From the NCBI GenBank assembly GCA_018613055.1, contig JAGGQZ010000018.1, positions 43,251-107,250 of the forward strand: 64,000 nt of DNA, given 5' to 3'. Position 1 is the stretch's first letter; each line of letters begins with the position of its first letter. Below are positions 34,234-42,679 of the stretch, in pieces. Below the pieces are notes generated by a model, which searched no databases, had not been told where the DNA came from, and worked only from the letters and a program-made list of their open reading frames with translations. Made by a program: the position numbers and the translations under genes. The DNA is from Chryseobacterium sp. ISL-80. GTDB lineage: Bacteria; Bacillota; Bacilli; Bacillales; Cytobacillaceae.

Positions 34234-34272
34234 CCGCAAATTATTTTACAGGCGTTTTATGCTACTTTGTTT

Positions 34273-34476
34273 TTACCAGTTATAGCTGCAGCAAGCACCA
34301 ATGATGATTAACAAGATAAACAGAACAACGATTAATGCAAAACCGCCGTATCCGTAACCACAGCCAGCACCGCCCACTCCTGCATAAGGGTAACCGCCGC
34401 CACAGAAAGTGCCATAAGTTGGTGCTGTTGCCATTGGTGCAGTTACAGGCATTGGGGCATTATCATATCCGTACAT
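34273..34476 (-). CDS. YjcZ family sporulation protein
   Basis: A 67-residue protein with a Tyr/Gly/Met/Pro-rich N-terminal half ([19 protein letters not shown]) and a C-terminal membrane helix [18 protein letters not shown]. This is the pattern of the YjcZ/SscA small spore-associated family of Bacillales, often present in several copies and made late in sporulation. The ribosome site GAGTGG is 6 nt from the ATG. Confidence 0.85.
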   Translation of the reverse strand: MYGYDNAPMPVTAPMATAPTYGTFCGGGYPYAGVGGAGCGYGYGGFALIVVLFILLIIIGACCSYNW

Positions 34477-34670
34477 TAAAAACCACTCCTCGTTTGTTTT
34501 TGAATTGCTTTCCCTTTACGGTATGATATGGGTACTTGACCCGTTTGTGCATTAGCCTATTTTTTTTAATTTATCATTTTTCCCAGCCATGCCAACTTTT
34601 CACTTCATTCTTAGCGGGTAAAGGTTAAAATGGAATAATAGCAACTAACGTCCGGAGGGTACAGCCAAGT

Positions 34671-35765
34671 ATGAAATCTAACGCTAAAAAAATTTTGACC
34701 CTATTTTTCCTTACAGCTGCAGTAATCTCTTTTTTAGCGATTCAATCAGAACATTACCTGTCCGATGATTTAAATGTTTATGAAAAAATCTCCGCCGGTT
34801 CATCGATCAATTACTTGATTATTGGCGACAGCATTGGACGGGGCGCTGGAGCAGAAAGCAAAGACCTAAGATGGTACAGCCAGTTCGAGGTGCTTCTTAA
34901 GGATTTCAGCGGATCCCGGGCACGCCGTAATAGCATTGTCCAAAGTGGAGCGACTGCTTTTGAAGGTTTATACAAACTGCAAAAAGCCCCAAAGTTCAGT
35001 GACGTCGATCTCATTTTCATTGTTTTTGGTGAAAATGACCGTAAATATATGGACGCTGAGCAATTCACTTTTTTCTATGAGAGACTGATCAGAAAAGCAA
35101 AAGAGCGATACCCGGGCTCTGAAGTGATCACGATCATCGAGAATCCTTTAAAGCAGGAGGAATTTGCTGAGGCGATTAAACGAGTTTCTGTCCATTATGG
35201 CGCTAAGCCATTGGACATGCGTATTCCTTTCAAGGAATCTGGCATGCTGACAGAACAGCTGACGACCGATATGGTGCACCCGAATGGGAAAGGATATCAA
35301 CTGTATGCGTATTCCATACTGGAGCTGATCAAAGATCATATTCAAAAGGAAACGGATGTTGCCGGATATCCTAAACCCTTGACAAGAAATCAAGCAATCT
35401 CTCTGTCTGAAAAAAAACATTTCTCTGCCCGCAAAGGGTTCCGTAGGCAAAATGGGATAAATATCAGCAAACGTCCAGGGGATATACTGGAATATGAGTT
35501 TGAGGGATCCATCCTTGGAGTGACGGCAATACGAAGCCAGTACGGCGGAATGATGAAGGTTTATATTGACGGAAACTATGTTAGTACCCTTTCCACCTGG
35601 TGGCCGTTCTCACGGGAGCGAGTCATATATATAGCAAGCGGCCTTGATAACGGTCACCATACAGTTCGCTTTGAAACACTTAAAGAAGCATCCTTGCATA
35701 ATAAAAGTGAACAAAAAATGGTCCAGATTTCCTCGATCATCGTCGCTGTCGATGAGGAAAAATAA
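34671..35765 (+). CDS. SGNH/GDSL-family hydrolase, secreted
   Basis: A 364-residue protein with an uncleaved or cleaved N-terminal hydrophobic helix (8-25). The SGNH hydrolase domain (~45-235) has block I IGDSIGRG (Ser54), the GEND block and the terminal DMVHPNGKGY Asp/His pair. The C-terminal ~125 residues (ITKRPGDILEYEFEGSILG.. region) look like a beta-sandwich carbohydrate-binding-type domain. Esterase or acetyl-hydrolase action on a cell-surface polymer is likely; the substrate is unknown. Single gene on the plus strand. Confidence 0.82.
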   Translation: MKSNAKKILTLFFLTAAVISFLAIQSEHYLSDDLNVYEKISAGSSINYLIIGDSIGRGAGAESKDLRWYSQFEVLLKDFSGSRARRNSIVQSGATAFEGLYKLQKAPKFSDVDLIFIVFGENDRKYMDAEQFTFFYERLIRKAKERYPGSEVITIIENPLKQEEFAEAIKRVSVHYGAKPLDMRIPFKESGMLTEQLTTDMVHPNGKGYQLYAYSILELIKDHIQKETDVAGYPKPLTRNQAISLSEKKHFSARKGFRRQNGINISKRPGDILEYEFEGSILGVTAIRSQYGGMMKVYIDGNYVSTLSTWWPFSRERVIYIASGLDNGHHTVRFETLKEASLHNKSEQKMVQISSIIVAVDEEK

Positions 35766-35905
35766 TATAGAAATTTCCCGAAGGAAAGTGTATGATACTT
35801 TCTATATGCCCACCTCTTAACCGCAGATTGGATCATGCTTGGAAAAGGGGTCCCTTGACATGGGAAGCTGTATTTAGGGCAGCAATAATTCCTGAAGGAG
35901 AGACC

Positions 35906-36511
35906 ATGAAAAGTATATTCAAAAATTTTATTAACGGTATTCTCACCATTGTCCCAATCATACTCGTTATCTATGTGATTTATAAAACCTTCATGTTTTT
36001 GGACAGTTTGCTTGGAAATTTACTGAGGCCGTATTTTAAAGAAAGCTATATTCCAGGGATCGGCCTGCTGACAACATTGGTTCTGATTACCTTTCTCGGC
36101 TGGCTGTCGACCCGATTCATTACCGGCAGCATCATCAGGCTGGTTGACAGACTTCTGGAAAAAATTCCTCTAGTCAAAACGATTTACTCTGTTATCAAAG
36201 ATACTGTCCATTCTTTTCTTGGGGATAAAAAGTCGTTTTCAAAAGTGGCTTTGGTTACGATCCCAGGAACCAATATGAAAAGCCTTGGTTTCATTACGTC
36301 TGAGAACCTTCAGGCATTTCATGAACCATTATCAGGACATGTTGCCGTTTATGTACCTCAAACTTTTCAAGTTGCCGGTTTTACGTTCCTGATTCCCAAA
36401 GAAGACATCGAAATTCTCGATGTCAAATCCGAGGATGCAATGAAGTTCATCCTTTCAGGAGGAATGACTTCCGCTAACGGGGAGAAACATGTGAAACAAA
36501 ACAGCCGCTGA
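35906..36511 (+). CDS. DUF502 membrane protein
   Basis: A 201-residue protein from the ATG at 35906 (AAGGAG 5 nt upstream); 38 earlier in-frame codons lack a ribosome site. Two membrane helices (~7-30 and ~48-72) precede the conserved block LLEKIPLVKTIYSVIKDTV, typical of DUF502, and a soluble beta-rich tail with TIPGTNMKSLGFIT and HVAVYVPQTF. Function unknown, present in many bacteria and plants (LIKE COV). Convergent with the EIIA gene. Confidence 0.88.
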   Translation: MKSIFKNFINGILTIVPIILVIYVIYKTFMFLDSLLGNLLRPYFKESYIPGIGLLTTLVLITFLGWLSTRFITGSIIRLVDRLLEKIPLVKTIYSVIKDTVHSFLGDKKSFSKVALVTIPGTNMKSLGFITSENLQAFHEPLSGHVAVYVPQTFQVAGFTFLIPKEDIEILDVKSEDAMKFILSGGMTSANGEKHVKQNSR

Positions 36512-36531
36512 CATAGATCAGCGGCTGTTTT
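36498..36531. terminator. Bidirectional terminator
   Basis: AAAACAGCCGCTGA / TCAGCGGCTGTTTT stem with a 6-nt loop between convergent genes; the left arm overlaps the end of the DUF502 frame. Confidence 0.88.
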
Positions 36532-37032
36532 CTATTCAAAGGTCACTTCAAGAATCGCAGTTGATCCTCTCTCAACATCGCTTTCAGTCAATTTTTCTAA
36601 TGAGGACGCCTGGTCGGTGTTAGTGATGATAATTGGGGTTATGGTACTCTTCGCTTTCTCACTGATGATCCCCATATCAAAGGATACGAGTTTATCCCCT
36701 GCCTTTACCTGGTCACCTTGCTTCACATGTGTTTCAAAGCCTTCTCCATTTAGGGATACGGTTTCCAGGCCAATATGGATGAGAATCTCCGCTCCGTTCT
36801 TAGCCCTGATCCCTATAGCATGTTTTGTAGGGAAAACCTGGATGATCTCCCCATCTGCCGGTGCAACAGCTACTCCGTCTGCTGGTTCAATCGCCAAACC
36901 GTCACCCATCATTTTTTCAGAAAAAACAGGATCAGGAACTTCTTTCAGATCGACTGCCTTCCCGGTAATTGGTGCCATAAGCTTGATCGTTTTAATGGGT
37001 TCCTCCTTTTTTCCAAACAACTTTTTAAACAT
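36532..37032 (-). CDS. ypqE: PTS glucose-type EIIA protein
   Basis: A 166-residue EIIA-Glc-like protein from the ATG at 37032 (AAGGA upstream). LMAPITGKAVDLKEVPDPVF is the typical start. The phosphorylated residue is His86 (LIHIGLET), with His71 (TKHAIGI) as the second active-site His. Length and position beside msrB/msrA match B. subtilis ypqE. It accepts phosphate from HPr; with no EIIB/C nearby its partner is elsewhere or it is regulatory. Confidence 0.88.
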   Translation of the reverse strand: MFKKLFGKKEEPIKTIKLMAPITGKAVDLKEVPDPVFSEKMMGDGLAIEPADGVAVAPADGEIIQVFPTKHAIGIRAKNGAEILIHIGLETVSLNGEGFETHVKQGDQVKAGDKLVSFDMGIISEKAKSTITPIIITNTDQASSLEKLTESDVERGSTAILEVTFE

Positions 37033-37064
37033 GCGTACCATTCCTTCCTGCGTATTAGTCATGT

Positions 37065-37499
37065 TTAATCCTGGAACAGTTTTAGAAACTCACCATAACC
37101 TTCTTCTTCCATCTTTTCTTTCGGAACAAACCTCAAGGCTGCTGAATTGATGCAATACCTCAGCCCATTTTCTCCCGGACCATCATCGAATACGTGGCCC
37201 AGATGGGAATCCGCACTTTTGCTCCGCACCTCGGTCCTGACCATGAAATGGCTCAGATCCTGTTTTTCGATAACTTCTTCCTCCTCGATTGGCTTTGTAA
37301 AGCTTGGCCAGCCGCAGCCCGCATCATATTTATCCCGCGAGCTGAATAATGGTTTTCCAGAGACGATATCTACATACATGCCCTCCCTAAGGTCATTCCA
37401 GTATTCATTCCGGAATGGCGGTTCTGTCCCATTGTTTTGTGTCACTTCATATTGCATCGGCGTCAGCCTTTTCTGTAAATCTTCTTGATTCTTTTTCAT
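37065..37499 (-). CDS. msrB: Methionine-R-sulfoxide reductase B
   Basis: A 144-residue Msr[17 protein letters not shown] and catalytic Cys116 ([12 protein letters not shown]) are present. The zinc-binding CxxC pairs of some MsrB proteins are absent. It reduces methionine-R-sulfoxide in proteins. It overlaps msrA by 4 nt (ATGA) and lies upstream of ypqE, forming an msrA-msrB operon as in B. subtilis. Confidence 0.95.
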   Translation of the reverse strand: MKKNQEDLQKRLTPMQYEVTQNNGTEPPFRNEYWNDLREGMYVDIVSGKPLFSSRDKYDAGCGWPSFTKPIEEEEVIEKQDLSHFMVRTEVRSKSADSHLGHVFDDGPGENGLRYCINSAALRFVPKEKMEEEGYGEFLKLFQD

Positions 37500-38035
37500 T
37501 TATTTTCCCCCCAATGTTCCCTGATAAAAGCTTCACGTCCTGAACCTTTATGATAAGCATTATATCGTTCGGGATTCTTTTTATAATAACCCTGATGATA
37601 GGTCTCGGCAGGATAGAAGGTTTTTGCCGGCAGGATTTTTGTCGCGATTGGCTTCGAGAACTGACCGCTCTCGCCAATCTTCCTTTTCGACTCTTCTGCA
37701 AGCTGCCTCTGTTCTTCATCATGGTAGAAGATCGCTGTCTGATATGATTGGCCCCTGTCATAAAACTGACCGCCAGGGTCGGTTGGATCGATTTGCTGCC
37801 AGTATAAATTCAGAATCTCCTCGTACGGAAATACCTCCGGATCAAATGTAATTTGTACGGCTTCATAATGGCCGGTCGTCTCACTGCAGACCTCTTCGTA
37901 TGTAGGATTTCCCTTGGTTCCTCCTGTATAGCCGGAAACAACACTGTAGATTCCCGGCTGCTCATCAAACGGCTTCACCATACACCAGAAACAGCCTCCG
38001 GCAAAAGTCGCAAGCGCCCGATTTCCTTTATTCAT
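37496..38035 (-). CDS. msrA: Methionine-S-sulfoxide reductase A
   Basis: A 179-residue MsrA from the ATG at 38035 (GAGGTG 5 nt upstream); the longer frame contains an improbable Cys-rich N-terminus. The active site is GGCFWC with Cys15, and [22 protein letters not shown] and QGYY follow the family pattern. It repairs methionine-S-sulfoxide and is coupled to msrB by a 4-nt overlap. Confidence 0.95.
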   Translation of the reverse strand: MNKGNRALATFAGGCFWCMVKPFDEQPGIYSVVSGYTGGTKGNPTYEEVCSETTGHYEAVQITFDPEVFPYEEILNLYWQQIDPTDPGGQFYDRGQSYQTAIFYHDEEQRQLAEESKRKIGESGQFSKPIATKILPAKTFYPAETYHQGYYKKNPERYNAYHKGSGREAFIREHWGENK

Positions 38036-38136
38036 GATTCCACCTCTTCCAATTTTTAAATAAACTCTACTCAAATACTTATTCCCTATTGTATAACTTT
38101 TAAAGCAAAAAACACATTCATAACGCTCAACAGTAA

Positions 38137-38160
38137 AAGCCCCTTCCGAAGAAGAGGCTT
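38137..38160 (-). terminator. Terminator of the rsgA-like gene
   Basis: AAGCCtCTTC / GAAGgGGCTT stem with a short loop followed by TTACT on the minus strand, 10 nt past the stop. Confidence 0.7.
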
Positions 38161-38169
38161 GGCTGATGG

Positions 38170-39237
38170 TCATTTGTATTTTGTTTTTTGGCGAATTTCT
38201 TTATTGATATTTTTCCAGTGCCTTTTTTCCTCAGCTTGTGCTTTCTTATCCATTTTCCGGTCAATATATGCCAGCTCTTTTTGCAGCTTTTTATAGCTGG
38301 CAAGCCTGTTTTCATCCAGGCGGCCTTCATCAATCGCCGAACGAACTGCACAACCGGGCTCGTTACCATGGGTACAATCACGGAATTTGCATTCTTCGGC
38401 GAACTGATCGACATCTGCAAAGCTTTCCCCGATGCCCTCCTCGACTGTCCATAGCTGAATCTCTCTCATTCCCGGTGTGTCAATGAGTACCGCGCCACCA
38501 GGCAGCAATACCATCTCCCGGTGTGTTGTTGTATGCTTGCCTTTATCATCGCTATCACGAATTTCCTGTACCAGCTGTTTTTCGTATCCCGTGAAATAAT
38601 TGACCAGGCTTGATTTTCCGACCCCTGACGATCCGATTAAAGCGACCGTTTGTCCAGGGGTTAGATATCTTTTTAATTGCTCGATGCCGGTTCCCTCAAG
38701 GACACTTACTGGTATGACAGGAACCCCAATGGCCACTCCTGACACCAGTTCGATCTTCGCTTCCAGCTCATTTTCCAAATCCGCTTTGCTCAATATAATG
38801 ACCGGATTCGAACCGCTCTCCCAGGCGAGCAAAAGATACCTTTCAATCCGCCTTAAATTCAAGTCATCATTAAGTGAATTTACAATGAACACCGTATCAA
38901 TATTAGCTGCGACAATTTGCTCTTCGGTGACCTGGCCTGCAGCCTTTCTGGAGAACTTGCTTTTTCGCGGCAGGATTCCCCGGATGGTTCCCCACACTTC
39001 ACCTGGTGAGGTTTTGACGGCAACCCAGTCACCAACCGCAGGCAAGTCGTCCCTGCCGTTCGCTTCATATGTCAATTTGCCTGAAAGGGTACAGAGATAT
39101 TCTCCATCTTCGAGCCACACTCTGTAACTATGCTTGTGCTCCAACGCAACCCTGCCAGGCTTGTAACCTTGGAATTGAACCTCCTTAAAAAAGTTTTCTA
39201 TTTCAGCAGTCATTCCGATACTTTCAAGTTTATTCAT
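38170..39237 (-). CDS. rsgA: RsgA-family ribosome-associated GTPase (paralogue)
   Basis: A 355-residue circularly permuted GTPase. An N-terminal OB fold (~35-105) precedes the permuted G domain with ILSKADLE (G4), [10 protein letters not shown] (G1) and DTPGMRE (G3). The C-terminal zinc site is [14 protein letters not shown]. RsgA helps 30S maturation and releases RbfA. The usual Bacillus RsgA (YloQ) is near 295 residues and sits beside prkC; this longer protein in a different neighbourhood is probably a second copy. It is preceded by a leader with a short ORF and terminator (39254-39468), suggesting regulated expression. Confidence 0.85.
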   Translation of the reverse strand: MNKLESIGMTAEIENFFKEVQFQGYKPGRVALEHKHSYRVWLEDGEYLCTLSGKLTYEANGRDDLPAVGDWVAVKTSPGEVWGTIRGILPRKSKFSRKAAGQVTEEQIVAANIDTVFIVNSLNDDLNLRRIERYLLLAWESGSNPVIILSKADLENELEAKIELVSGVAIGVPVIPVSVLEGTGIEQLKRYLTPGQTVALIGSSGVGKSSLVNYFTGYEKQLVQEIRDSDDKGKHTTTHREMVLLPGGAVLIDTPGMREIQLWTVEEGIGESFADVDQFAEECKFRDCTHGNEPGCAVRSAIDEGRLDENRLASYKKLQKELAYIDRKMDKKAQAEEKRHWKNINKEIRQKTKYK

Positions 39238-39253
39238 TCAATTTCTTCCTCCA

Positions 39254-39314
39254 ACATGCTTATTTAATATAAAAAACCACAGGCATGCACAGTCCCATGG
39301 TTTCATAAGCATGT
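39254..39314 (-). promoter_or_regulatory. Nested hairpin leader of the rsgA-like gene
   Basis: A perfect 10-bp inverted repeat, ACATGCTTAT (39254-39263) and ATAAGCATGT (39305-39314), encloses a terminator-like hairpin (39271-39303, AAACCATGG / CCTGTGGTTT with wobble pairs, then TTTTTTATAT on the minus strand). The distal arm ends just before the rsgA ribosome site GGAGG. This layout allows premature termination and/or sequestration near the ribosome site. Confidence 0.6.
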
Positions 39315-39349
39315 AGAAAAAAGACGAATAGTCGATTGTTCTGCTTAGG

Positions 39350-39406
39350 TTAGTGGGACGTGCAATAAGTAACGGCCATCTTAATAACATTTAACATTCT
39401 GCTCAT
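39350..39406 (-). CDS. Possible leader peptide, 18 aa
   Basis: ATG at 39406 with GGTGGAG upstream, encoding MSRMLNVIKMAVTYCTSH, then TAA. It lies ~27 nt after the predicted transcription start and ~47 nt before the terminator-like hairpin, the layout of leader peptides that control antibiotic-resistance and ribosome-related genes by attenuation. Not recognised in any known leader family. Confidence 0.45.
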   Translation of the reverse strand: MSRMLNVIKMAVTYCTSH

Positions 39407-39439
39407 TGCACTCCACCTGCCTCTCGTATAGTTATCTTC

Positions 39440-39468
39440 AGTATATGGAAAAATTTTCTCCTTGTAAA
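39440..39468 (-). promoter_or_regulatory. Sigma-A promoter of the rsgA leader
   Basis: Minus-strand TTTACA (39463-39468), a 17-nt spacer and TATACT (39440-39445), close to consensus. The transcript would run through the 18-aa ORF and hairpin toward the rsgA-like gene, giving a leader of ~195 nt. Confidence 0.7.
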
Positions 39469-39567
39469 CCCTTTTTAAAATTCCCATGTTCATTATGAAC
39501 AGTTCCGCACCCATTATGCCCATTTTGCATATTTTACATTTGAGTATTCTATTTAGGAGTGAGGGGT

Positions 39568-40329
39568 ATGTCCACCAGAAATCAGAATGAGTACCTGCAT
39601 AAAGCTGCCATGTATGATTTATTGGCGAATTACTATAAATATATTGATCCGAATATGCATGTCATGTACTATCATAAACATTTGCGGAACCTGAACAAGG
39701 CTGTACAGTTGATGCGTTCTTATGGATCACCTGTAAGTACACCAACCACTTTGCCTTCAATGCTGCGCTTCTTGCACGCTTCGCCGGGACTTAAGGCTGT
39801 AGATATTTATTTAAATGGCAGCCGGGTACTACGTGACTTTGATTATAAAAACAATAGCAGCCATATGCAGCTGCAGCCTGGAAAATATCAGGTAGACATT
39901 TATCCTGCGGGAGATAGCGTTTCGACTGTCATTAGCAAAAAAATAACGGTCGAACCAGGAAGGATATACACTGCCGCAATCGCCGGACCTTCGAATAAAC
40001 TCCAGTTACTGACATTTGAGGATCACCCGCAAACACCTGTCGGAGAAACGAAAGCAAGGTTCATCCATCTTTCACCAGACGCCCCGGCAGTAGACATAGC
40101 CGGAATGAATGGGGATATCATTTTCCCGAATGTATCCTATAAACAAGCTACCACATACCTGGCTCTGACCCCAATGACGATTACACTCGAAGCCAAAATT
40201 GCAGGAACTAAAAACACCGTATTGACGATCCCCGATGTCAAATTGCAGCCAAATAACGCCTATACGATTATTGCGATTGGGACCGCAAAGGGAGAGCCGC
40301 CGCTTGAAGTCCTTTTATTGCAGGGATGA
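39568..40329 (+). CDS. DUF4397 protein
   Basis: A 253-residue protein started at the ATG at 39568 (AGGAG 8 nt upstream). After a basic, Tyr/His-rich N-terminal region (HKAAMYDLLANYYKYIDP) come two tandem DUF4397-type beta domains, recognised by the paired motifs LRFLHASPGLKAVDIYLNG and ARFIHLSPDAPAVDI. No signal peptide is evident although DUF4397 proteins are usually exported. The N-terminal YYKYIDPNMHVMYYHKH resembles spore-coat-associated tails. Function unknown. Single plus-strand gene with its own terminator. Confidence 0.82.
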   Translation: MSTRNQNEYLHKAAMYDLLANYYKYIDPNMHVMYYHKHLRNLNKAVQLMRSYGSPVSTPTTLPSMLRFLHASPGLKAVDIYLNGSRVLRDFDYKNNSSHMQLQPGKYQVDIYPAGDSVSTVISKKITVEPGRIYTAAIAGPSNKLQLLTFEDHPQTPVGETKARFIHLSPDAPAVDIAGMNGDIIFPNVSYKQATTYLALTPMTITLEAKIAGTKNTVLTIPDVKLQPNNAYTIIAIGTAKGEPPLEVLLLQG

Positions 40330-40333
40330 ATCC

Positions 40334-40351
40334 TGGCCGGGAGACCGGCCA
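40334..40351 (+). terminator. Terminator of the DUF4397 gene
   Basis: TGGCCGG / CCGGCCA perfect stem with a GAGA tetraloop, followed by TTCTTATTT on the plus strand. Confidence 0.75.
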
Positions 40352-40397
40352 TTCTTATTTGCTTAAGAATCCAGCAATTTAGCAAAAATCATGCAAA

Positions 40398-40420
40398 AAG
40401 GCACTCTATAAGAGCGCCTT
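40398..40420 (-). terminator. Terminator of ypmS
   Basis: AAGGCgCTCT / AGAGtGCCTT stem followed by TTTTTGC on the minus strand, adjoining the ypmS stop. Confidence 0.78.
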
Positions 40421-40421
40421 C

Positions 40422-41006
40422 CTAATCTGCCGGAACCAGCAGGGTAAATTTAATATTATTTTTCTTTAGATCAAATTCATTGACCCGTACTTTTATATCA
40501 CTTTTCAGCTTAAGCCTTTGCATCGAGACGTATACTCTTTCTTCCTTAGGCTGGATTTCAACTGCTGCAGGTAAATGGTAGCTGTCCCGAACGAACTTTA
40601 GCACGGTTGAAACGGGAAGGTTCAATCTTCCAACTGAAATGGACCGTTGTTTCAGGATTAAATCTCCATTTTCCAAAGCACGAGGTTCGAAAGTCAGCTT
40701 CAATTCCAATTCCTGACTGAAGATTGGGATCGTCCCATATAATTCAACCTCATCTGTCAGTAAAACCTGATAGTCAAACTGGCTATTTTTCGCTTCTTCT
40801 TCTAAATAATGATTGATCACCCTGTTCAAGTCCCGTTTGTTCGTCGATACATGAAAGGCAACATCATCCATAGCCGCATTCCTGCTGCTTGGCTCTTCCT
40901 TCGATTTCTCTGCAGGCATCGAGATCAGAATCCAAAAGAGTAAAATCGAGGCTGCAATCAGACCCAATAAAATAAAAAAGCCTATCTTCCACTTGTTTTT
41001 CACCAT
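40422..41006 (-). CDS. ypmS: YpmS family (DUF2140) membrane protein
   Basis: A 194-residue protein with one N-terminal membrane helix (9-31) and a long extracellular LEA-2-like/DUF2140 beta domain. Segments such as YLEEEAKNSQFDYQVLL, YGTIPIFSQELELKLTFEP and LPVSTVLKFVRDSYHLP match YpmS. It lies 28 nt after ypmR, as in B. subtilis. Function unknown; location suggests envelope lipid or polymer binding. Confidence 0.85.
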   Translation of the reverse strand: MVKNKWKIGFFILLGLIAASILLFWILISMPAEKSKEEPSSRNAAMDDVAFHVSTNKRDLNRVINHYLEEEAKNSQFDYQVLLTDEVELYGTIPIFSQELELKLTFEPRALENGDLILKQRSISVGRLNLPVSTVLKFVRDSYHLPAAVEIQPKEERVYVSMQRLKLKSDIKVRVNEFDLKKNNIKFTLLVPAD

Positions 41007-41033
41007 CAGTCTTTGTAACTCCTCTGTCCAATT

Positions 41034-41840
41034 CTATTCATTCAGCGAATCGAGGACCTGTTCATCAAGCAGTCCATATATCCGATCGGCAATTAATTGG
41101 TAACCCCGGTCATTGGGGTGGAAATAATCTGTGTACAAAAGATTCTCTTCATTGTTCAAGAATATATCATGAATGTCGACAAAATAAGCATTCCCATCAC
41201 GCTCTACTATCGAGTTGCTTTCACCATTCCACTTATCCACTATTTGATTCATTTCCTCAACATCGGAAAACCAAATGAAAAATGGATTATAAAGCCCCAC
41301 TAACACAATAGGTGCATTTGGATTTAACTTGCGGATTGCCGTGAATATTTCCTGCAGCTGTTCAGCGAAGATTTTCTGTCCGATTTGGAACTGATCAAGT
41401 CTTAGATTGGAAAAATTCTCTTTAACAACCTTCATTAAATCATTCCCGCCGATGGTTAAAATGATCAAGTCGGCTTCCTCTACAGATGATTGTAAGTTTT
41501 TATTCTCCAGCCTATTCAACAGCTGGTCCGTTCTGTTGCCTCGAACTCCAAAATTCTCAAAATTAGCATTCCTGATTGATTTTTCGCTTTCAAGATCATC
41601 TGCAAGATATGGTATATAGCCACCGGAATTCGTACTGTCACCGACACCCTGTGTCAGAGAGTCCCCGGCAGCCACAATATGCAGCTCCCTTGGAAAAAAA
41701 GAATCCGGCAAGGCTTCCTTTATTTCCATCCCTGTTTTCTTTACGTTATTGAAATTCCCTTTTTGCAGGTTTTCAAACGGACTGCAAGCTCCTAAAAGTA
41801 AAATCATCAGGACATTAAGTAAGGTGAATTTTTTGAGCAC
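41034..41840 (-). CDS. ypmR: YpmR: SGNH hydrolase lipoprotein
   Basis: A 268-residue lipoprotein (LLLGACS; Cys19). The SGNH hydrolase domain has AAGDSLTQGVGD (nucleophile Ser in GDSL), GVRGN, TIGGNDL and the final DYFHPNDRGYQ with Asp and His. The GDSL motif is exact. It probably deacylates a lipid or surface polymer on the outer membrane face. Forms an operon with ypmS. B. subtilis has the same pair. Confidence 0.88.
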   Translation of the reverse strand: MLKKFTLLNVLMILLLGACSPFENLQKGNFNNVKKTGMEIKEALPDSFFPRELHIVAAGDSLTQGVGDSTNSGGYIPYLADDLESEKSIRNANFENFGVRGNRTDQLLNRLENKNLQSSVEEADLIILTIGGNDLMKVVKENFSNLRLDQFQIGQKIFAEQLQEIFTAIRKLNPNAPIVLVGLYNPFFIWFSDVEEMNQIVDKWNGESNSIVERDGNAYFVDIHDIFLNNEENLLYTDYFHPNDRGYQLIADRIYGLLDEQVLDSLNE

Positions 41841-41984
41841 TTTTTATCACCTACCTATGAAAAGTATAATAATTATAACATTTAATGCTGCCTCACGTGT
41901 TCCTTTGTTGAAGTATGTATGATGCTCTATCTTTTATTTTAATCTGTTCAAGCAGCCGGGCCTTAATCATGACAGCAAAAAAAA

Positions 41985-42002
41985 AGGCCACAAAAGCGGC
42001 CT
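41985..42002 (-). terminator. Terminator of the sco gene
   Basis: AGGCC / GGCCT stem with an 8-nt loop followed by nine T on the minus strand, overlapping the sco stop codon region. Confidence 0.75.
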
Positions 42003-42579
42003 ATTGAAGTGTTTTAATATCTTCGATGATCTGTTCAAAAGGTACTTCTTTCAGACCAGTATAATACTTCCTCATTACTCCCTCTTGATCGATAAGATAG
42101 AAGTCAGTGCCATGAATGACTTGATCTCCTTCTTCAGGTTTCTTGACGAAGGCCTTGAAGCTTTTAAGCGCAAATTTTTCTATTTCTTCCTGGCTGTAAC
42201 CAGTCAGGAATGACCAATTGCTGAAATCCACATTGAACTTCTGGCCATATTCTTTAAGGACTTCAGGCTTGTCGACAGTAGGATCAACACTGAATGACAC
42301 AATTTCAACATTCTCGAGTTTTTCTTCCTTAATCATATCCTGAAGTTTTGCCATATTGGCAGTCATCGGCGGACAAACATCCGCACAGTTCGTGAAAACA
42401 AAATCTGCAACCCATACTTTCCCTTTTAAATCGTCTTTACTAAGCTGCTCACCAGCTTGATTCGTAAATGTGAAATCCTCAATCGGATAATTTACCCCAT
42501 CCTTTAATTCGCCGTTTCCACAGGCAGCTGTGATAATGGCAACAGCAGCCATCATGATCAGCAAAAATCCCTTTTTCAC
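42001..42579 (-). CDS. ypmQ: SCO1/SenC-type copper chaperone lipoprotein
   Basis: A 192-residue lipoprotein from the GTG at 42579 (AGGTGA at good distance); the two upstream ATGs overlap that site. The lipobox gives Cys20 (ITAACG). The thioredoxin fold has the copper-binding CxxxC of SCO proteins, Cys65 and Cys69 (TNCADVCPPM), and the distal His in VIHGTDFYLID. SCO assembles the CuA centre of cytochrome c oxidase. Order ypmQ-ypmR-ypmS follows B. subtilis. Confidence 0.9.
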   Translation of the reverse strand: MKKGFLLIMMAAVAIITAACGNGELKDGVNYPIEDFTFTNQAGEQLSKDDLKGKVWVADFVFTNCADVCPPMTANMAKLQDMIKEEKLENVEIVSFSVDPTVDKPEVLKEYGQKFNVDFSNWSFLTGYSQEEIEKFALKSFKAFVKKPEEGDQVIHGTDFYLIDQEGVMRKYYTGLKEVPFEQIIEDIKTLQ

Positions 42580-42679
42580 GTTCATCACCTGCATTCCCTA
42601 TAATGTCCATAACCAATTCTAGCAGACGAGTTTGAGAGAAGAAAGAAAAAGATATGAGGAAAGTGTGAAATGAATGATA

